From the NCBI GenBank assembly GCA_018401555.1, contig JAGYKP010000083.1:79481-143480 (forward strand): a stretch of 64,000 bases of DNA, written 5' to 3'. Shown here in pieces: positions 1 to 8,818 of the stretch (positions within the stretch are counted from its first letter, which is position 1; every line of letters starts with the position of its first letter). The notes below the pieces were generated by a model, which saw only the letters and a list, made by a program, of their open reading frames with translations, had not been told where the DNA came from and did no database searches. Both the position numbers and the translations under genes were made by a program. The DNA is from Halomonas sp. Its GTDB lineage: Bacteria > Pseudomonadota > Gammaproteobacteria > Pseudomonadales > Halomonadaceae.

Positions 1-12
1 CCGCTTGTTCAT
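1..12 (-). CDS. Start of an unidentified gene running off the left edge
   Basis: Only the first four codons (MNKR) are inside the window. The start is supported by a purine-rich Shine-Dalgarno-like run (AGAGGAGAG on the minus strand, positions 17-25) a few bases upstream of the ATG. Nothing can be said about the product. It is transcribed in the same direction as the RIO kinase and DbpA genes to its right. Confidence 0.35.
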
Positions 13-171
13 GATGCTCTCCTCTGCCATCCCGCGATGGCATGCAGGGCGGTAGGTGCCGCCAGATAAACCATGCGGGCTACCCACAGCCCGCTCCGGT
101 CCTGTCAGACTAGTCGAGAGCGGCGGGGTTGGCAGGGAGCAGGTGGTCGAGAAAGGAGAGGCCTGCGCCGC

Positions 172-1074
172 TCAACGCTCGCGCTGGGACTCGTGCCACT
201 CCTCGGCGGCCTCCTCCACCCCGGGCTCGTCGCCACGGTTGAGGGCCGCCTGGCGCTGGGCCTCCTCGTCGCGCACGTCGTCGATCACCGTCATCAGCTC
301 GTCGACATCGACGGGGGCGGTGTCGTGCACGAAGCGGCCGGTGAGGCGACTCTCCGGGTGCAGCTCGCCGGACTCGTAGAGCGCCCAGATCTCCTTGCCG
401 TAATCCGTGGCCAGCAGTTCCGGGGCGAAGCGGCCGAAGTAGCGGCGCATGTTGTCCACGTCGCGCTCGAACATCCACTCGGCGCTGTTATTGCCGGCGG
501 CATCCACCGCCTGGGGCAGGTCGATGATCACCGGGCCGTCGGCGGCCAGCAGCACGTTGAACTCGGAGAGGTCGCCGTGGATCAGGCCGGCACACAGCAT
601 CTTGACCACATCGGCCAGGATCTTGGCGTAGTGCTCGCGGGCCTCCTCGGCGCTCAGGGTCACGTCGTCCAGGCGCGGGGCGGTCAGCCCCTCGGCATCG
701 CTGATCATCTCCATCAGCAGCACGCCGTCGATGAAGCCGTAGGGCTTGGGCACCCGCACGTCCGCCGCGGCCAGCCGGTAGAGGGCATCCACCTCGGCGT
801 TGAGCCAGGCCTGCTCCTGCTCCTTCTGGCCGTAACGGGTCTTCTTGGCCATGGCCCGCGAGCGGCGGCTGTTGCGCTCGCGACGCCCCTCCTGGTACTG
901 CACGGCCTGCTTGAAGCTGCGCTGCTTGGCCTCCTTGAAGACCTTGGCGCAGCGCCGCTCCCCATGGGAGCGCACCACGTAGACCTGGGCTTCCTTGCCG
1001 CTCATCAGCTGGCTCTCGACCGCCTCGATCAGGCCGTCGTCCACCAGCGGCTGCAAGCGCTTGGGTATCTTCAT
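172..1074 (-). CDS. RIO1-family serine protein kinase
   Basis: A 300-residue protein of the bacterial RIO kinase family, atypical Ser/Thr kinases whose bacterial targets are mostly unknown. The catalytic loop is visible as HGDLSEFN near residue 190 (HxDxxxxN pattern), followed by the metal-binding IDLPQ motif that replaces the DFG of ordinary kinases. A basic segment around residues 60-85 (RRERNSRRSRAMAKK) precedes the core, and the C-terminal 40 residues are acidic and probably disordered. The ATG at 1074 is preceded by GGGAGGATAG, a good ribosome binding site. It lies 40 bp downstream of dbpA on the same strand, so co-transcription is possible. The family call is firm; the substrate is unknown. 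Confidence 0.9.
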   Translation of the reverse strand: MKIPKRLQPLVDDGLIEAVESQLMSGKEAQVYVVRSHGERRCAKVFKEAKQRSFKQAVQYQEGRRERNSRRSRAMAKKTRYGQKEQEQAWLNAEVDALYRLAAADVRVPKPYGFIDGVLLMEMISDAEGLTAPRLDDVTLSAEEAREHYAKILADVVKMLCAGLIHGDLSEFNVLLAADGPVIIDLPQAVDAAGNNSAEWMFERDVDNMRRYFGRFAPELLATDYGKEIWALYESGELHPESRLTGRFVHDTAPVDVDELMTVIDDVRDEEAQRQAALNRGDEPGVEEAAEEWHESQRER

Positions 1075-1114
1075 CTATCCTCCCGGTAGTGCCGAACCGT
1101 ATTGCCGATTCGGT

Positions 1115-2518
1115 TCAGCGGCTGATGCGCCGGGCGCGAAAGCTGCGCCCCTTTATCCTGCCATTAACCAGCCGCTCTAGGGCCTGGTCGGCCACCTCGC
1201 GCCGCACCGCCACGTAGGCGCTGTTGGCCAGCACCTTGATCCTGCCCACCTGGTCGCCGGCCAGCCCCGCCTCGCCGGTCAGGGCGCCGAGGATATCGCC
1301 GGGGCGCACCTTCTGCTTCTTGCCGCCGCCGATCTGCAGGGTCGCCATGGGGGGCTCCAGGGGCTCCCGGGAGAGTACCGAGCGCGGTGGCAGGCTGGCC
1401 TCCTCGAGGGGCTCGCCGAGGAACTCGGTGAGGCGCGCCAGCCGAAAGTCCTCGCCCTGGCTGACCAGGGTGCAGGCGATCCCCGCGCTGCCGGCCCGGC
1501 CGGTACGCCCAACGCGGTGAACGTGCACCTCCAGGTCCCGGGCGATATGGTAGTTGAACACCGCATCCAGCTCGGCGATATCGAGTCCGCGGGCGGCCAC
1601 GTCGGTGGCCACCAGGATCGAGGCGCTGCGGTTGGCGAACAGCACCAGCAGCCGGTCGCGGTCGGCCTGCTCCAGGTCGCCGTGCAGCGCCAGGGCACCG
1701 AAGCCTGCCGCCTCTAGCGCCTGGGCCACCTCGTCGGTCTCGCGCTTGGTGTTGCAGAACACCACGCTGGAGGCCGGGCGGAATTGCAGCAGCAGCCGGC
1801 ACAGCCCCTCCAGGCGCGCCTCGTCGCCGTCGGCGACCCGGTAGACCCGCTCGTGGATGCTGCTGGCGTCATGGGTCTCGGCCACTTCCACCGTCACCGG
1901 GTCGCGCATCAGCGCTGCGGCCACGGGGCGCACGGTGTCGGAGAAGGTGGCGCTGAACAGCAGCGTCTGACGGCGGGCAGGGGTCTCGGCGACGATCGCC
2001 TCCAGGCTCGCCTGGAAGCCCATGTCGAGCATGCGGTCCGCCTCGTCCAGCACCAGGGTCGCGAGCCCGTCAAGCGCAAGCGAGCCCTTGCGCAGGTGCT
2101 CCTCCACCCGGCCCGGGGTGCCCACCACGATATGCGCACCATGTTCCAGGGAGGCGAGCTGCGGGCCGAAGGGTGCGCCGCCGCACAGGGTCAGCACCTT
2201 GACGTTGGGCAGGCTGCGCGCCAGCCGGCGCAGCTCGCCAGCCACCTGGTCGGCCAGCTCCCGGGTCGGGCAGAGCACCAGCCCCTGCACCCGGAAGCTC
2301 GCCAGGGTCAGACGCGAGAGCAGCCCCAGGCCGAAGGCGGCGGTCTTGCCGGAGCCGGTCTTCGCCTGGGCGATCACGTCGCGGCCGGCCAGGATCGGCG
2401 GCAGGCTCTCGGCCTGGATCGGCGTCATGGCGGTGAAGCCCAGCGAGGCGAGGTTGTCGAGCAGCTCCGGCGCCAGCGGCAGCGCGGCGAAGGAGGCGTC
2501 GGAAGGGGTATCGGACAA
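1115..2518 (-). CDS. dbpA: ATP-dependent RNA helicase DbpA (TTG start)
   Basis: DEAD-box helicase that in characterised bacteria remodels 23S rRNA during 50S assembly. The motifs appear in order: Q motif (MTPIQ), Walker A (AKTGSGKT), PTRELADQ, GTPGR, DEAD, SAT, then the helicase C-terminal block with VATDVAARGLD and HRVGRTGRAG. The last ~75 residues form the DbpA-type RNA-binding domain that recognises hairpin 92 of 23S rRNA. The ORF track begins further upstream at 2659, but that extension resembles nothing. I choose the in-frame TTG at 2518 because AGGA lies about 8 bases upstream and translation then starts MSDTPSDASF, giving 467 residues, normal for DbpA. The start is inferred. The gene is divergent from the flavoprotein at 2773. 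Confidence 0.9.
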   Translation of the reverse strand: MSDTPSDASFAALPLAPELLDNLASLGFTAMTPIQAESLPPILAGRDVIAQAKTGSGKTAAFGLGLLSRLTLASFRVQGLVLCPTRELADQVAGELRRLARSLPNVKVLTLCGGAPFGPQLASLEHGAHIVVGTPGRVEEHLRKGSLALDGLATLVLDEADRMLDMGFQASLEAIVAETPARRQTLLFSATFSDTVRPVAAALMRDPVTVEVAETHDASSIHERVYRVADGDEARLEGLCRLLLQFRPASSVVFCNTKRETDEVAQALEAAGFGALALHGDLEQADRDRLLVLFANRSASILVATDVAARGLDIAELDAVFNYHIARDLEVHVHRVGRTGRAGSAGIACTLVSQGEDFRLARLTEFLGEPLEEASLPPRSVLSREPLEPPMATLQIGGGKKQKVRPGDILGALTGEAGLAGDQVGRIKVLANSAYVAVRREVADQALERLVNGRIKGRSFRARRISR

Positions 2519-2772
2519 GGGAACATCCTGCAGAAAGGGGCAGCCAAGTGCAGCGGGCGAACCAGGGTCGTAAGCGAGCGACAGCGAGAGCCGAGCGGCA
2601 TGGGCCGGAGAAGAGGGAGATGGATGGCCTGCAGGATAACAGAAACCCGGCCACGCCACCGGACAATTCCCGCTCCCTGCGGGCCTGCGTCAAGACGCCA
2701 CCGTTGTGGCCCATCCGGCAGCCCCCAGCTATGCCATAGTGAAGTATCAGATTCCCAATCGAGGAGAGCCCG

Positions 2773-4240
2773 ATGCAGCAACGTGAGGTCGATATCGCGA
2801 TCATCGGCGCCGGCAGCGCCGGCCTGAGTGCCTGGCACGCCGCCAGCAAGCACAGCGACAGCGTGGTCTTGATCGAGGGCGGCGAGTACGGCACCACCTG
2901 CGCCCGGGTGGGCTGCATGCCCTCCAAGCTGCTGATCGCCGCCGCCGAGGCGGCCCACCAGGCCCGCGATGCCGGCGGCTTCGGCATCAAGGTGAGCGGC
3001 GTCGAGGTGGACGGCCGCGCGGTGATGGCGCGGCTCAAGCAGGAGCGCGACGGCTTCGTGGGGCGGGTATTCAAGTCGATGCAGCGCATCCCCGAGGCCA
3101 ACCGCCTGCAGGGCCACGCCCGCTTCGAGGATCCACACACCCTGCGGGTGGGCGAGCACACCCGGGTCAAGGCCCGCAATATCGTCATCGCCACCGGCTC
3201 GCGGGCCAGCTGGCCGAAGATGTTCGACGCGGCAGGCGACCGGCTGCTCATCAACGACGACGTCTTCGAGTGGGACGACCTGCCCGAGTCCATCGCGGTA
3301 TTCGGCCCCGGCGTGATCGGCCTGGAGCTGGGCCAGGCACTGCACCGCCTGGGAGTGCGCCTGCGGGTGTTCGGCGTGGGTGGCGCCCTGGGCCCGTTCC
3401 GCGATGCCAAGGTGCGCGAGGCGGCCGACGCTACCTTCAACGAGGAGTTCTACGTCGATCCCGACGCCCGGGTGGAGAAGATCGAGCGCGACGGCGATGC
3501 CGTGGTGATCACCTTCATCGAGCGCGACAGCGGCGAGACCCTGACCGAGCGCTTCGACTTCCTGCTGACCGCCACCGGCCGGCGCCCCAACGTCGACCGC
3601 CTGGACCTGGAGAACGCCGACCTCGCCCTCGACGACAAGGGCGTGCCGCACTTCAACCGCTTCACCCTGCAGTGCCGCAACGCCGATGACGGCCCCAGCC
3701 ATGTGTTTATCGCCGGCGACGCCAACCAGGAGCTGCCGCTGCTCCACGAGGCCAACAGCGAGGGGCGAATCGCCGGCGACAATGCCGGGCGCTTCCCCGA
3801 GTTGCGCGCCGGGCGGCGCAACGTGCCCTTGGCCATCGTCTTCAGCGAGCCACAGATGGCCACCGTGGGCGAGGGCTATGCCGAAATCGAGAAGCGCCTG
3901 GGCGGCTGCGACTGCCTGGCCGTGGGCGAGGCCTCCTTCGCCGACCAGGGCCGCGCCGTGGTGATGCGCCAGAACCGCGGCCTGATGCGTCTCTACGCCG
4001 AACACGGCTCCGGCCAGTTCCTCGGCGCCGAACTGTTCGGCCCGCGGGTGGAGCATATGGCGCACCTGCTGGCCTCGGGCGCTGGAGCAGAAGCTCAGCA
4101 TAAGCGAGATGCTGGCCATGCCCTGGTACCACCCGGTGCTGGAGGAGGGGCTGCGCAGCGCCCTGCACGACCTCAACGCCAACCTGCAGCTCGGCCCGGC
4201 GATCACCGAGCGCTGCATGGAGTGCGGCCCCGGCGACTGA
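2773..4240 (+). CDS. Dihydrolipoyl dehydrogenase-like flavoprotein (frameshifted as sequenced)
   Basis: Pyridine nucleotide-disulphide oxidoreductase of the Lpd group, which transfers electrons between a dithiol and NAD(P) through FAD. Visible features are the FAD-binding GAGSAGL at the N-terminus, the redox-active CARVGC (Cys-x4-Cys), ATGSR, the NAD-binding GPGVIGLE, and a second FAD motif ending FIAGDAN. The ORF as sequenced runs to 4293, but its tail is nonsense. Dropping the C at 4076 restores HLLAWALEQ and leads to the canonical C-terminal MPWYHPVLEEGL, whose HPxxxE supplies the catalytic base, with a stop at 4238-4240 (about 488 residues). There are no E1/E2 dehydrogenase genes next to it, so its partner complex is unknown. 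The start ATG has GAGGAGA upstream. Confidence 0.85.
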
Positions 4241-4257
4241 CCGCCTCCTCGAATGCG

Positions 4258-4286
4258 AAAGGCCCGGGGCAGCGTCCCGGGCCTTT
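4258..4286. terminator. Hairpin terminator between the Lpd-like gene and the HIT gene
   Basis: Perfect 11-bp inverted repeat AAAGGCCCGGG / CCCGGGCCTTT with a 7-base loop. It lies between two convergent genes and has A-rich and T-rich flanks, so it could serve both strands. Confidence 0.75.
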
Positions 4287-4310
4287 CAGGTGAAAGCGAC
4301 CTCCCGGGAC

Positions 4311-4703
4311 TCAGCCCAGCGCCGCACGCAGCTTCTCGGCCGCCGCCGCCAGGTCAGCCGACTCGGCCATCGGCAGGTTCTCCACCTGGATATCGCTCAT
4401 CGCATCCAGCGGCGTCAGGTGGACATGCACATGGGGCACCTCCAGACCGACGATCAGCATACCCACGCGCTGGCAGGGGAAGGCCTGCTTGATCGCCTTG
4501 GCCATGCGCCGCGACACCGTCATCAGGTGCTGATAGAGCGACTCGGGCAGGTCATCCCAGTGATCGACCTCCTCGCGGGGAATCACCAGCACGTGGCCGG
4601 GCTTCATCGGCTGGATGGTCATGATGACCACGCACTGGTCATCCTCGTGCACGAAGTGTCCCGGGATCTCGCCCTGCATGATACGGGTAAAGATGCTGGC
4701 CAT
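4311..4703 (-). CDS. HIT family nucleotide-binding hydrolase
   Basis: A 130-residue histidine-triad protein with the signature HVHVHL near residue 100. In the HIT family the central histidine is the nucleophile that cleaves nucleoside phosphoramidates or dinucleoside polyphosphates. The N-terminal MASIFTRIMQGEIPG is typical of the bacterial HinT-like branch. The start has AGGAGGG 7 bases upstream. It is convergent with the Lpd-like gene and shares its terminator. The exact substrate cannot be read from sequence. Confidence 0.9.
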   Translation of the reverse strand: MASIFTRIMQGEIPGHFVHEDDQCVVIMTIQPMKPGHVLVIPREEVDHWDDLPESLYQHLMTVSRRMAKAIKQAFPCQRVGMLIVGLEVPHVHVHLTPLDAMSDIQVENLPMAESADLAAAAEKLRAALG

Positions 4704-4851
4704 GGTGCCCTCCTGGCGATAGCGGGTAAGTAGTGACTAACGTCGACTGCAGCGACGGCGGCAATCCGGTATGCTGGTCTAGGCAGTACCGCACGACCAA
4801 GGAGCAGAATACACGATCGATCATTCAATCCAAGCCAGCACGGAGGTTCAC

Positions 4852-5169
4852 ATGAAGGTCTATAAACCTGAATGGCGGTGCACGTTTAGCGTAAACGAAG
4901 GCGCGGATGACACGGCCGGCTGGAAGGAGCGGATCGCCTGGCAGCTGCGCGATTTCGCCGACCGGCTGGAAGGTGGCGGCAGGACCCTGAAGATCGACTG
5001 CGATGTGGTCCCGGCAGTGAGCCGGGAGGATGTGGATACCTGTCTGGGCAAGGGCTTCGCCGTGACCCAGGGGCTGCTCACCCAGCTCGCTCACCAGGCG
5101 GCCTGTGAGGACGTGATGCGTGATGCCAAGGCAGAGCTGTTCGAGGAGGAGGACGTCTCGCGACACTGA
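4852..5169 (+). CDS. Hypothetical protein, 105 residues
   Basis: I do not recognise this family. The protein is soluble, acidic at its C-terminus (ELFEEEDVSRH) and contains two cysteines around residues 45-63. There is no signal peptide or membrane segment. The start is well supported by CGGAGG eight bases upstream, and a strong hairpin terminator follows at 5190, so it is very probably a real monocistronic gene. It is divergent from the HIT gene. Confidence 0.75.
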   Translation: MKVYKPEWRCTFSVNEGADDTAGWKERIAWQLRDFADRLEGGGRTLKIDCDVVPAVSREDVDTCLGKGFAVTQGLLTQLAHQAACEDVMRDAKAELFEEEDVSRH

Positions 5170-5189
5170 GCTCGCCTCTCCTCCTGCCA

Positions 5190-5224
5190 CACCCCGGGCT
5201 GCCGTTCAGCTCGGGGTGTTTTCG
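5190..5224 (+). terminator. Rho-independent terminator of the 105-residue gene
   Basis: CACCCCGGGCT, loop GCCGTTC, AGCTCGGGGTG: an 11-bp stem with a single G-T pair, followed directly by TTTTCGTT. Confidence 0.85.
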
Positions 5225-5245
5225 TTCCAGGCCTCAACTCCGCCG

Positions 5246-5275
5246 TTGACAGCGCCCGCCACTGCAACCTATGCA
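5246..5275 (+). promoter_or_regulatory. Candidate sigma-70 promoter for the 85-residue gene
   Basis: TTGACA at 5246-5251 and TATGCA at 5270-5275, separated by 18 bases, sit about 60 bp upstream of the start codon at 5339 and just after the preceding terminator. The -35 is perfect; the -10 is a weaker match. Confidence 0.5.
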
Positions 5276-5338
5276 TATAACAAAGGCATCCGCCTTTTCC
5301 CGGCGCTACCGGGCTCCACGTTCGCCAAGGATGCTGTC

Positions 5339-5596
5339 ATGGACACCATGCCCAGCCACCCGCTAACGCCATCCGAACTCATCGACCAGCCGCTGCCCAG
5401 CCCACATGTGCCCGCCGCCTGCCTCGGCTTCGATGCCGCACTCGCCCGCCGCCTGGCCCTGGCCAAGGCCCGCCTCGACCGCCTGGAACACGACCCCGAC
5501 TCCCGCGACCTGAGCGCCCTGGGTGCGGCGCGCATCGAGTTCGCCCAGGCCTCCCGCGCCGTTGCCGACGAGCTGCTGGCCCGCGGCCCGGGCTGA
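5339..5596 (+). CDS. Hypothetical protein, 85 residues
   Basis: Unrecognised. The ORF track opens at 5120, but that stretch overlaps the previous gene and its terminator. I place the start at the ATG of MDTMPSHP (5339), which has AAGG upstream and lies downstream of a TTGACA promoter. The predicted product is an alpha-helical, Ala/Arg/Leu-rich protein (residues 30-80 look like one or two amphipathic helices) with no membrane segment. Function unknown; the small size and strong Halomonas-like codon use make it plausible but not proven. Confidence 0.55.
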   Translation: MDTMPSHPLTPSELIDQPLPSPHVPAACLGFDAALARRLALAKARLDRLEHDPDSRDLSALGAARIEFAQASRAVADELLARGPG

Positions 5597-5698
5597 TCGC
5601 CCCGGCCGACAGGAAGAGGCCGCAGCCCCGGAGGCCGGGATGCGCGGCGCCCGCAGGCATGGCATCCTCGGGGCCTCCATCGCCGCCGGACTGCCTCC

Positions 5699-6590
5699 AT
5701 GTCGCTCGCCATCAGCCTGATCGCCCCCTCATCCATCACCGACGACGACGCCGTGGCACGCGGCATCCGGGGCTGGAATCGCTGGGCGTCAGGGTGCACT
5801 GCCCCGAACCGCTGCAGCGCCCCTGCCGCTACCTGGCCGGCTCCCGCGAGTGGCGCCTGGCCCAGCTGCATGCCGCCTACGACGACCCCGAGACCCGGGC
5901 GGTGTGGGCGATCCGCGGCGGCTACGGTGCCGCCCAGCTGCTCGACGGCATCGACTGGGCACGGCTTGCCGCCAACCCCAGCCGCTGGTCGGCTACTCCG
6001 ACGTCACCGTGCTCCTCGACCACTGGCACCGTCACGGCCTGCCGGCCATCCACGGCCCGGTGGTCAAGGCCGCCGGCGGCCTGCTCGACGCCCATGACGA
6101 GAGCGAGGAGTACGGAGTACTTCGGCGCCAGCTCCGCGAGACCCTGGCGCTGATCGACGGCCCCACCGCCCTCGACTATCCCATTGCCGGCTGGGACAAG
6201 GCCCCGGGCACGCTCACAGGCCCCCTGGTCGGCGGCAACCTCACCACCCTCGCCAGCCTGGTGGGCACCCCCGCCGCCTTCAGCGCCCCGGAGGGGGCCC
6301 TGGTGATCCTCGAGGATGTCGGCGAGCCCTGGTATCGCCTGGAGCGTGCGCTCTGGCAGCTGGTGCAGGGCGGTGCCCTGGACCGGGCCGCCGCGGTGTG
6401 TCTGGGCACCTTCGAGGGCTGCCCTCCCTGGGGCAACGAACGGCTCGAGGCGATCCCCGCCGAGACCCTGGTACCGCTGGGCCTGCCGCTCTACCACGGC
6501 CTGCCCATCGGCCATGGGCTGCACAACCGCCCCTGGCGCTACGGCGCCATCGGGCATATCGGCCAGGGCCAACTCGCCGTCGAGGCGTGA
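5699..6590 (+). CDS. LD-carboxypeptidase (peptidase S66; frameshifted as sequenced)
   Basis: Muramoyltetrapeptide (LD-) carboxypeptidase, which removes the terminal D-alanine from murein tetrapeptides during peptidoglycan recycling in the cytoplasm. The family signature AIRGGYGAAQLL near residue 70 precedes the usual nucleophile position, and VGYSDVTVLL and a C-terminal YHGLPIGHG follow. The frame changes twice, each at a shortened homopolymer: a G run at 5769-5772 (one G missing) and CC at 5982-5983 (one C missing). With both restored the protein is 297 residues, normal for the family. Start ATG 5699 gives MSLAISLIAPSS, matching the IAPSS start of S66 enzymes. Confidence 0.85.
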
Positions 6591-6688
6591 CGCCAGGGCT
6601 ACCGAAGGCCGGCCCGGTGCCCTGCGGGAGAGTCCTTGCATAAGTTTGTCGCGATCTAGCGCCCATCGTCGCCCATCTTCGAGATCGC

Positions 6689-6717
6689 TTGCGTGGCCAC
6701 CGGTGAGTGGTTACTAT
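6689..6717 (+). promoter_or_regulatory. Candidate promoter for the RlpA-like gene
   Basis: TTGCGT, 17-base spacer, TACTAT, about 85 bp upstream of the start at 6803. Moderate match to sigma-70 consensus; no other candidate stands out in the 212-bp gap. Confidence 0.4.
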
Positions 6718-6802
6718 TTGTGCAACGCAGCGGGGGAGCGCCCCGTCCTCATTGCATCGTGCAAGCACACATCGCCATAGCGAGAACCATGAGGTAACAC
6801 CG

Positions 6803-7174
6803 ATGGGAACCCGATCGCCCCTGTTCCTGACCTGCTGTCTGGCAGGCCTCCTGACCCTCGGCACTGTAACGACTGCCAGCGCCGAGACTCAGAAGGGATA
6901 CGCCTCCTACTACGCCGACAAGTTCCAGGGCCGTACCACCGCCAGTGGCGCGCCCTTCGACCAGAATCAGCTCACCGCCGCCCACCGCCACCTGCCCTTC
7001 GGCACCGAGGTGGTGGTAAAGCGTCCGGACACCGGCCAGGAGGTCAAGGTGGTGATCAATGACCGCGGCCCCTTCGTGAAGGGGCGCATCATCGACCTCT
7101 CCAAGCGTGCCGCCAAGAAGCTGGGCCTGCTCAACCGCGGCGTGGCCCCGGTGATGATCACCCAGATCAACTGA
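6803..7174 (+). CDS. Short RlpA-like secreted DPBB-domain protein
   Basis: A 123-residue protein: a signal peptide of about 28 residues ending near ASAET, then a double-psi beta-barrel domain of the RlpA type (GYASYYADKFQGRTTASG, FGTEVVVKRP, NDRGPFVKGRIIDLS). RlpA proteins are lytic transglycosylases acting on denuded glycan strands, but this version lacks the SPOR domain of septal RlpA and has no lipobox, so it is probably periplasmic. I use the ATG at 6803 because GAGGT precedes it and the signal peptide begins there; the ORF-track start at 6707 adds junk. Its 3' end overlaps the convergent argO gene by 8 bp. Confidence 0.85.
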   Translation: MGTRSPLFLTCCLAGLLTLGTVTTASAETQKGYASYYADKFQGRTTASGAPFDQNQLTAAHRHLPFGTEVVVKRPDTGQEVKVVINDRGPFVKGRIIDLSKRAAKKLGLLNRGVAPVMITQIN

Positions 7175-7799
7175 CCCCCGCCATGGCGGGCGGCATTCCC
7201 GCACCGCTCGCCAGGTGCACCGCGATGGCAGCCATCATCACCCCGATGGCGCCATCGATGGCCCGCCACGCCGCCGGCTTCTTCAGCCACGGCGCCAGCG
7301 CCGCCCCACCCCAGGCCAGCAGGCTGAACCACAGGATCGATGCCGACCCCGCTCCGGCCAGGAAGGCCGCGGTGCTGCTTTGCTGTGCCCCCACCGCCGG
7401 AATCAGCAGCAGGGTATCCAGGTAGACCTGAGGATTGAGCAGGGTCACCGCCAGGGTGGCCAGGATCACTCGACGTCGCCCCGGTGCCGCTACCGCCTCG
7501 CCATCCAGCCCCTGGCGCCCGGTGGCCGCCCGCCACAGTGCCTGGGCGGCCAGCCAGGTAAGAAACACCACACCGGCCCAGCGCATCGCCTCCATGGCCT
7601 GGGGCACCGTCAGCAGCAGCGCCGAGACACCAAGCATGCCCGCGCTGAACAGCAGCAGGTCGCTGGCCATGCACAGCCCCGCCGACCACCAGTGATACTC
7701 ACGACGAATGGCCAGCCCCAGCACATAGGCGTTCTGCGCCCCAATCGCCATGATAATCCCGCCGCACACCACCAGCCCGGTCAGATAGCTCTCCAGCAT
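7167..7799 (-). CDS. argO: LysE-family amino acid exporter, ArgO-like
   Basis: A 210-residue inner-membrane exporter with about six hydrophobic segments and the family's conserved NPQVYLDT loop. LysE/ArgO proteins export arginine and lysine. Assignment to ArgO rather than another LysE member rests on the divergently transcribed LysR regulator that resembles ArgP and on the 137-bp shared promoter region. The C-terminal end overlaps the RlpA-like gene on the opposite strand by 8 bp. Confidence 0.85.
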   Translation of the reverse strand: MLESYLTGLVVCGGIIMAIGAQNAYVLGLAIRREYHWWSAGLCMASDLLLFSAGMLGVSALLLTVPQAMEAMRWAGVVFLTWLAAQALWRAATGRQGLDGEAVAAPGRRRVILATLAVTLLNPQVYLDTLLLIPAVGAQQSSTAAFLAGAGSASILWFSLLAWGGAALAPWLKKPAAWRAIDGAIGVMMAAIAVHLASGAGMPPAMAGVS

Positions 7800-7936
7800 T
7801 GGCCCTGCTCCGTCGCGTTATCGATGGCGGCCAGCGTAGCCGATGCCAACCATACGCAAAAATCATCCTGTTAATGCAGCATCAGTTTTTCTTATGCTCA
7901 TGTTATAAGATCAGGGCCCGAAAAGGAGACCTTGCG
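7800..7936. promoter_or_regulatory. Divergent argO/argP regulatory region
   Basis: A 137-bp region between two divergent starts. It contains an AT-rich patch around 7860-7912 that includes TTATAAGAT, the best -10-like element reading toward argP. ArgP is known to bind the argO promoter and activate export in response to arginine, so its operator is expected here; I cannot define it exactly. Confidence 0.5.
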
Positions 7937-8806
7937 ATGCTGGACTACAAGCTGCTGGAGGCACTGACGGCGGTGGTGGAGTGCGGCGGCTTCGAGCGCG
8001 CCGGTGAGGCGCTGGGGCTGTCGCAGTCGGCAGTCTCCCAGCGCATCCGCTCGCTGGAGGTGCGCCTGGGCCAGCCGGTGCTGGTGCGCACCCCGGCCCT
8101 GGCGCCCACGCCGGTGGGCCGGCGGCTGCTCAACCACGCCCGGCGCGTGCAGCTGCTGGAGCGCGATCTGCGCCAGGCGCTGCCAACACTTACGAGCGAG
8201 GCCCCGCGACTGCGCATCGCGGTGAATGCCGACAGCCTGGCCACCTGGTGGGCCCAGGCCATCGGTGCGCTGTGTCGGGAGGAAGGCGTGGTGCTCGACC
8301 TGGTGGTGGAGGATCAGGACGTCGGCCTGCGCCGGCTACGCGACGGCGACGTGGCCGCCTGCCTGTGTGCCAGCCCGCAACCCGTTGCCGGCGCCCGCGC
8401 CCCGCCGCTGGGCCACATGAGCTACCTGCCGCTGGCCACGCCCGCCTATCGCGAACGCCACTTCCCGGCAGGCCCCACGGCCGAGGCCTTCCGGCGCGCC
8501 CCGGCCATCGTCTTCGGGCCCCACGACCAGCTCCAGCACCGCTTCCTGGCCAGCTGCGGCTACCACGGCCCCTTCCCCTACCACCTCTGCCCCGCCTCCG
8601 AGGGTTTCGTCAGGCTGGCCCTGGCCGGCATGGGCTACGGCATGATCCCGCGGATGCAGGTAGAAAGGCAGCTTGAGCACGGAGAGCTGGTCAGCATCGC
8701 CCCGGGGCAGGCACTGGAGGTCCCGCTCTACTGGCACAGCTGGCGCCACAGCGGAAAGCTGATCGAGCGGCTGACCGACGCCCTGGGCGCGGTCAGCCTT
8801 ACCTGA
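7937..8806 (+). CDS. argP: LysR-family regulator, ArgP-like
   Basis: A 289-residue LysR-type transcriptional regulator. The N-terminal winged helix-turn-helix is plain (FERAGEALGLSQSAVSQRIRSLE), followed by the periplasmic-binding-like effector domain. The start ATG 7937 has AAAAGGAGA eight bases upstream; the ORF-track start at 7799 runs through the promoter. Its divergent position to a LysE-type exporter supports ArgP (IciA), which senses lysine and arginine. The effector itself cannot be read from sequence. Confidence 0.85.
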   Translation: MLDYKLLEALTAVVECGGFERAGEALGLSQSAVSQRIRSLEVRLGQPVLVRTPALAPTPVGRRLLNHARRVQLLERDLRQALPTLTSEAPRLRIAVNADSLATWWAQAIGALCREEGVVLDLVVEDQDVGLRRLRDGDVAACLCASPQPVAGARAPPLGHMSYLPLATPAYRERHFPAGPTAEAFRRAPAIVFGPHDQLQHRFLASCGYHGPFPYHLCPASEGFVRLALAGMGYGMIPRMQVERQLEHGELVSIAPGQALEVPLYWHSWRHSGKLIERLTDALGAVSLT

Positions 8807-8818
8807 AGGGACGCACGA

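Noticed and set aside
73-1089. 338-residue plus-strand ORF opposite the RIO kinase
   Set aside because: Antisense shadow of a well-supported kinase gene; low-complexity His/Leu/Gly composition and no motifs.
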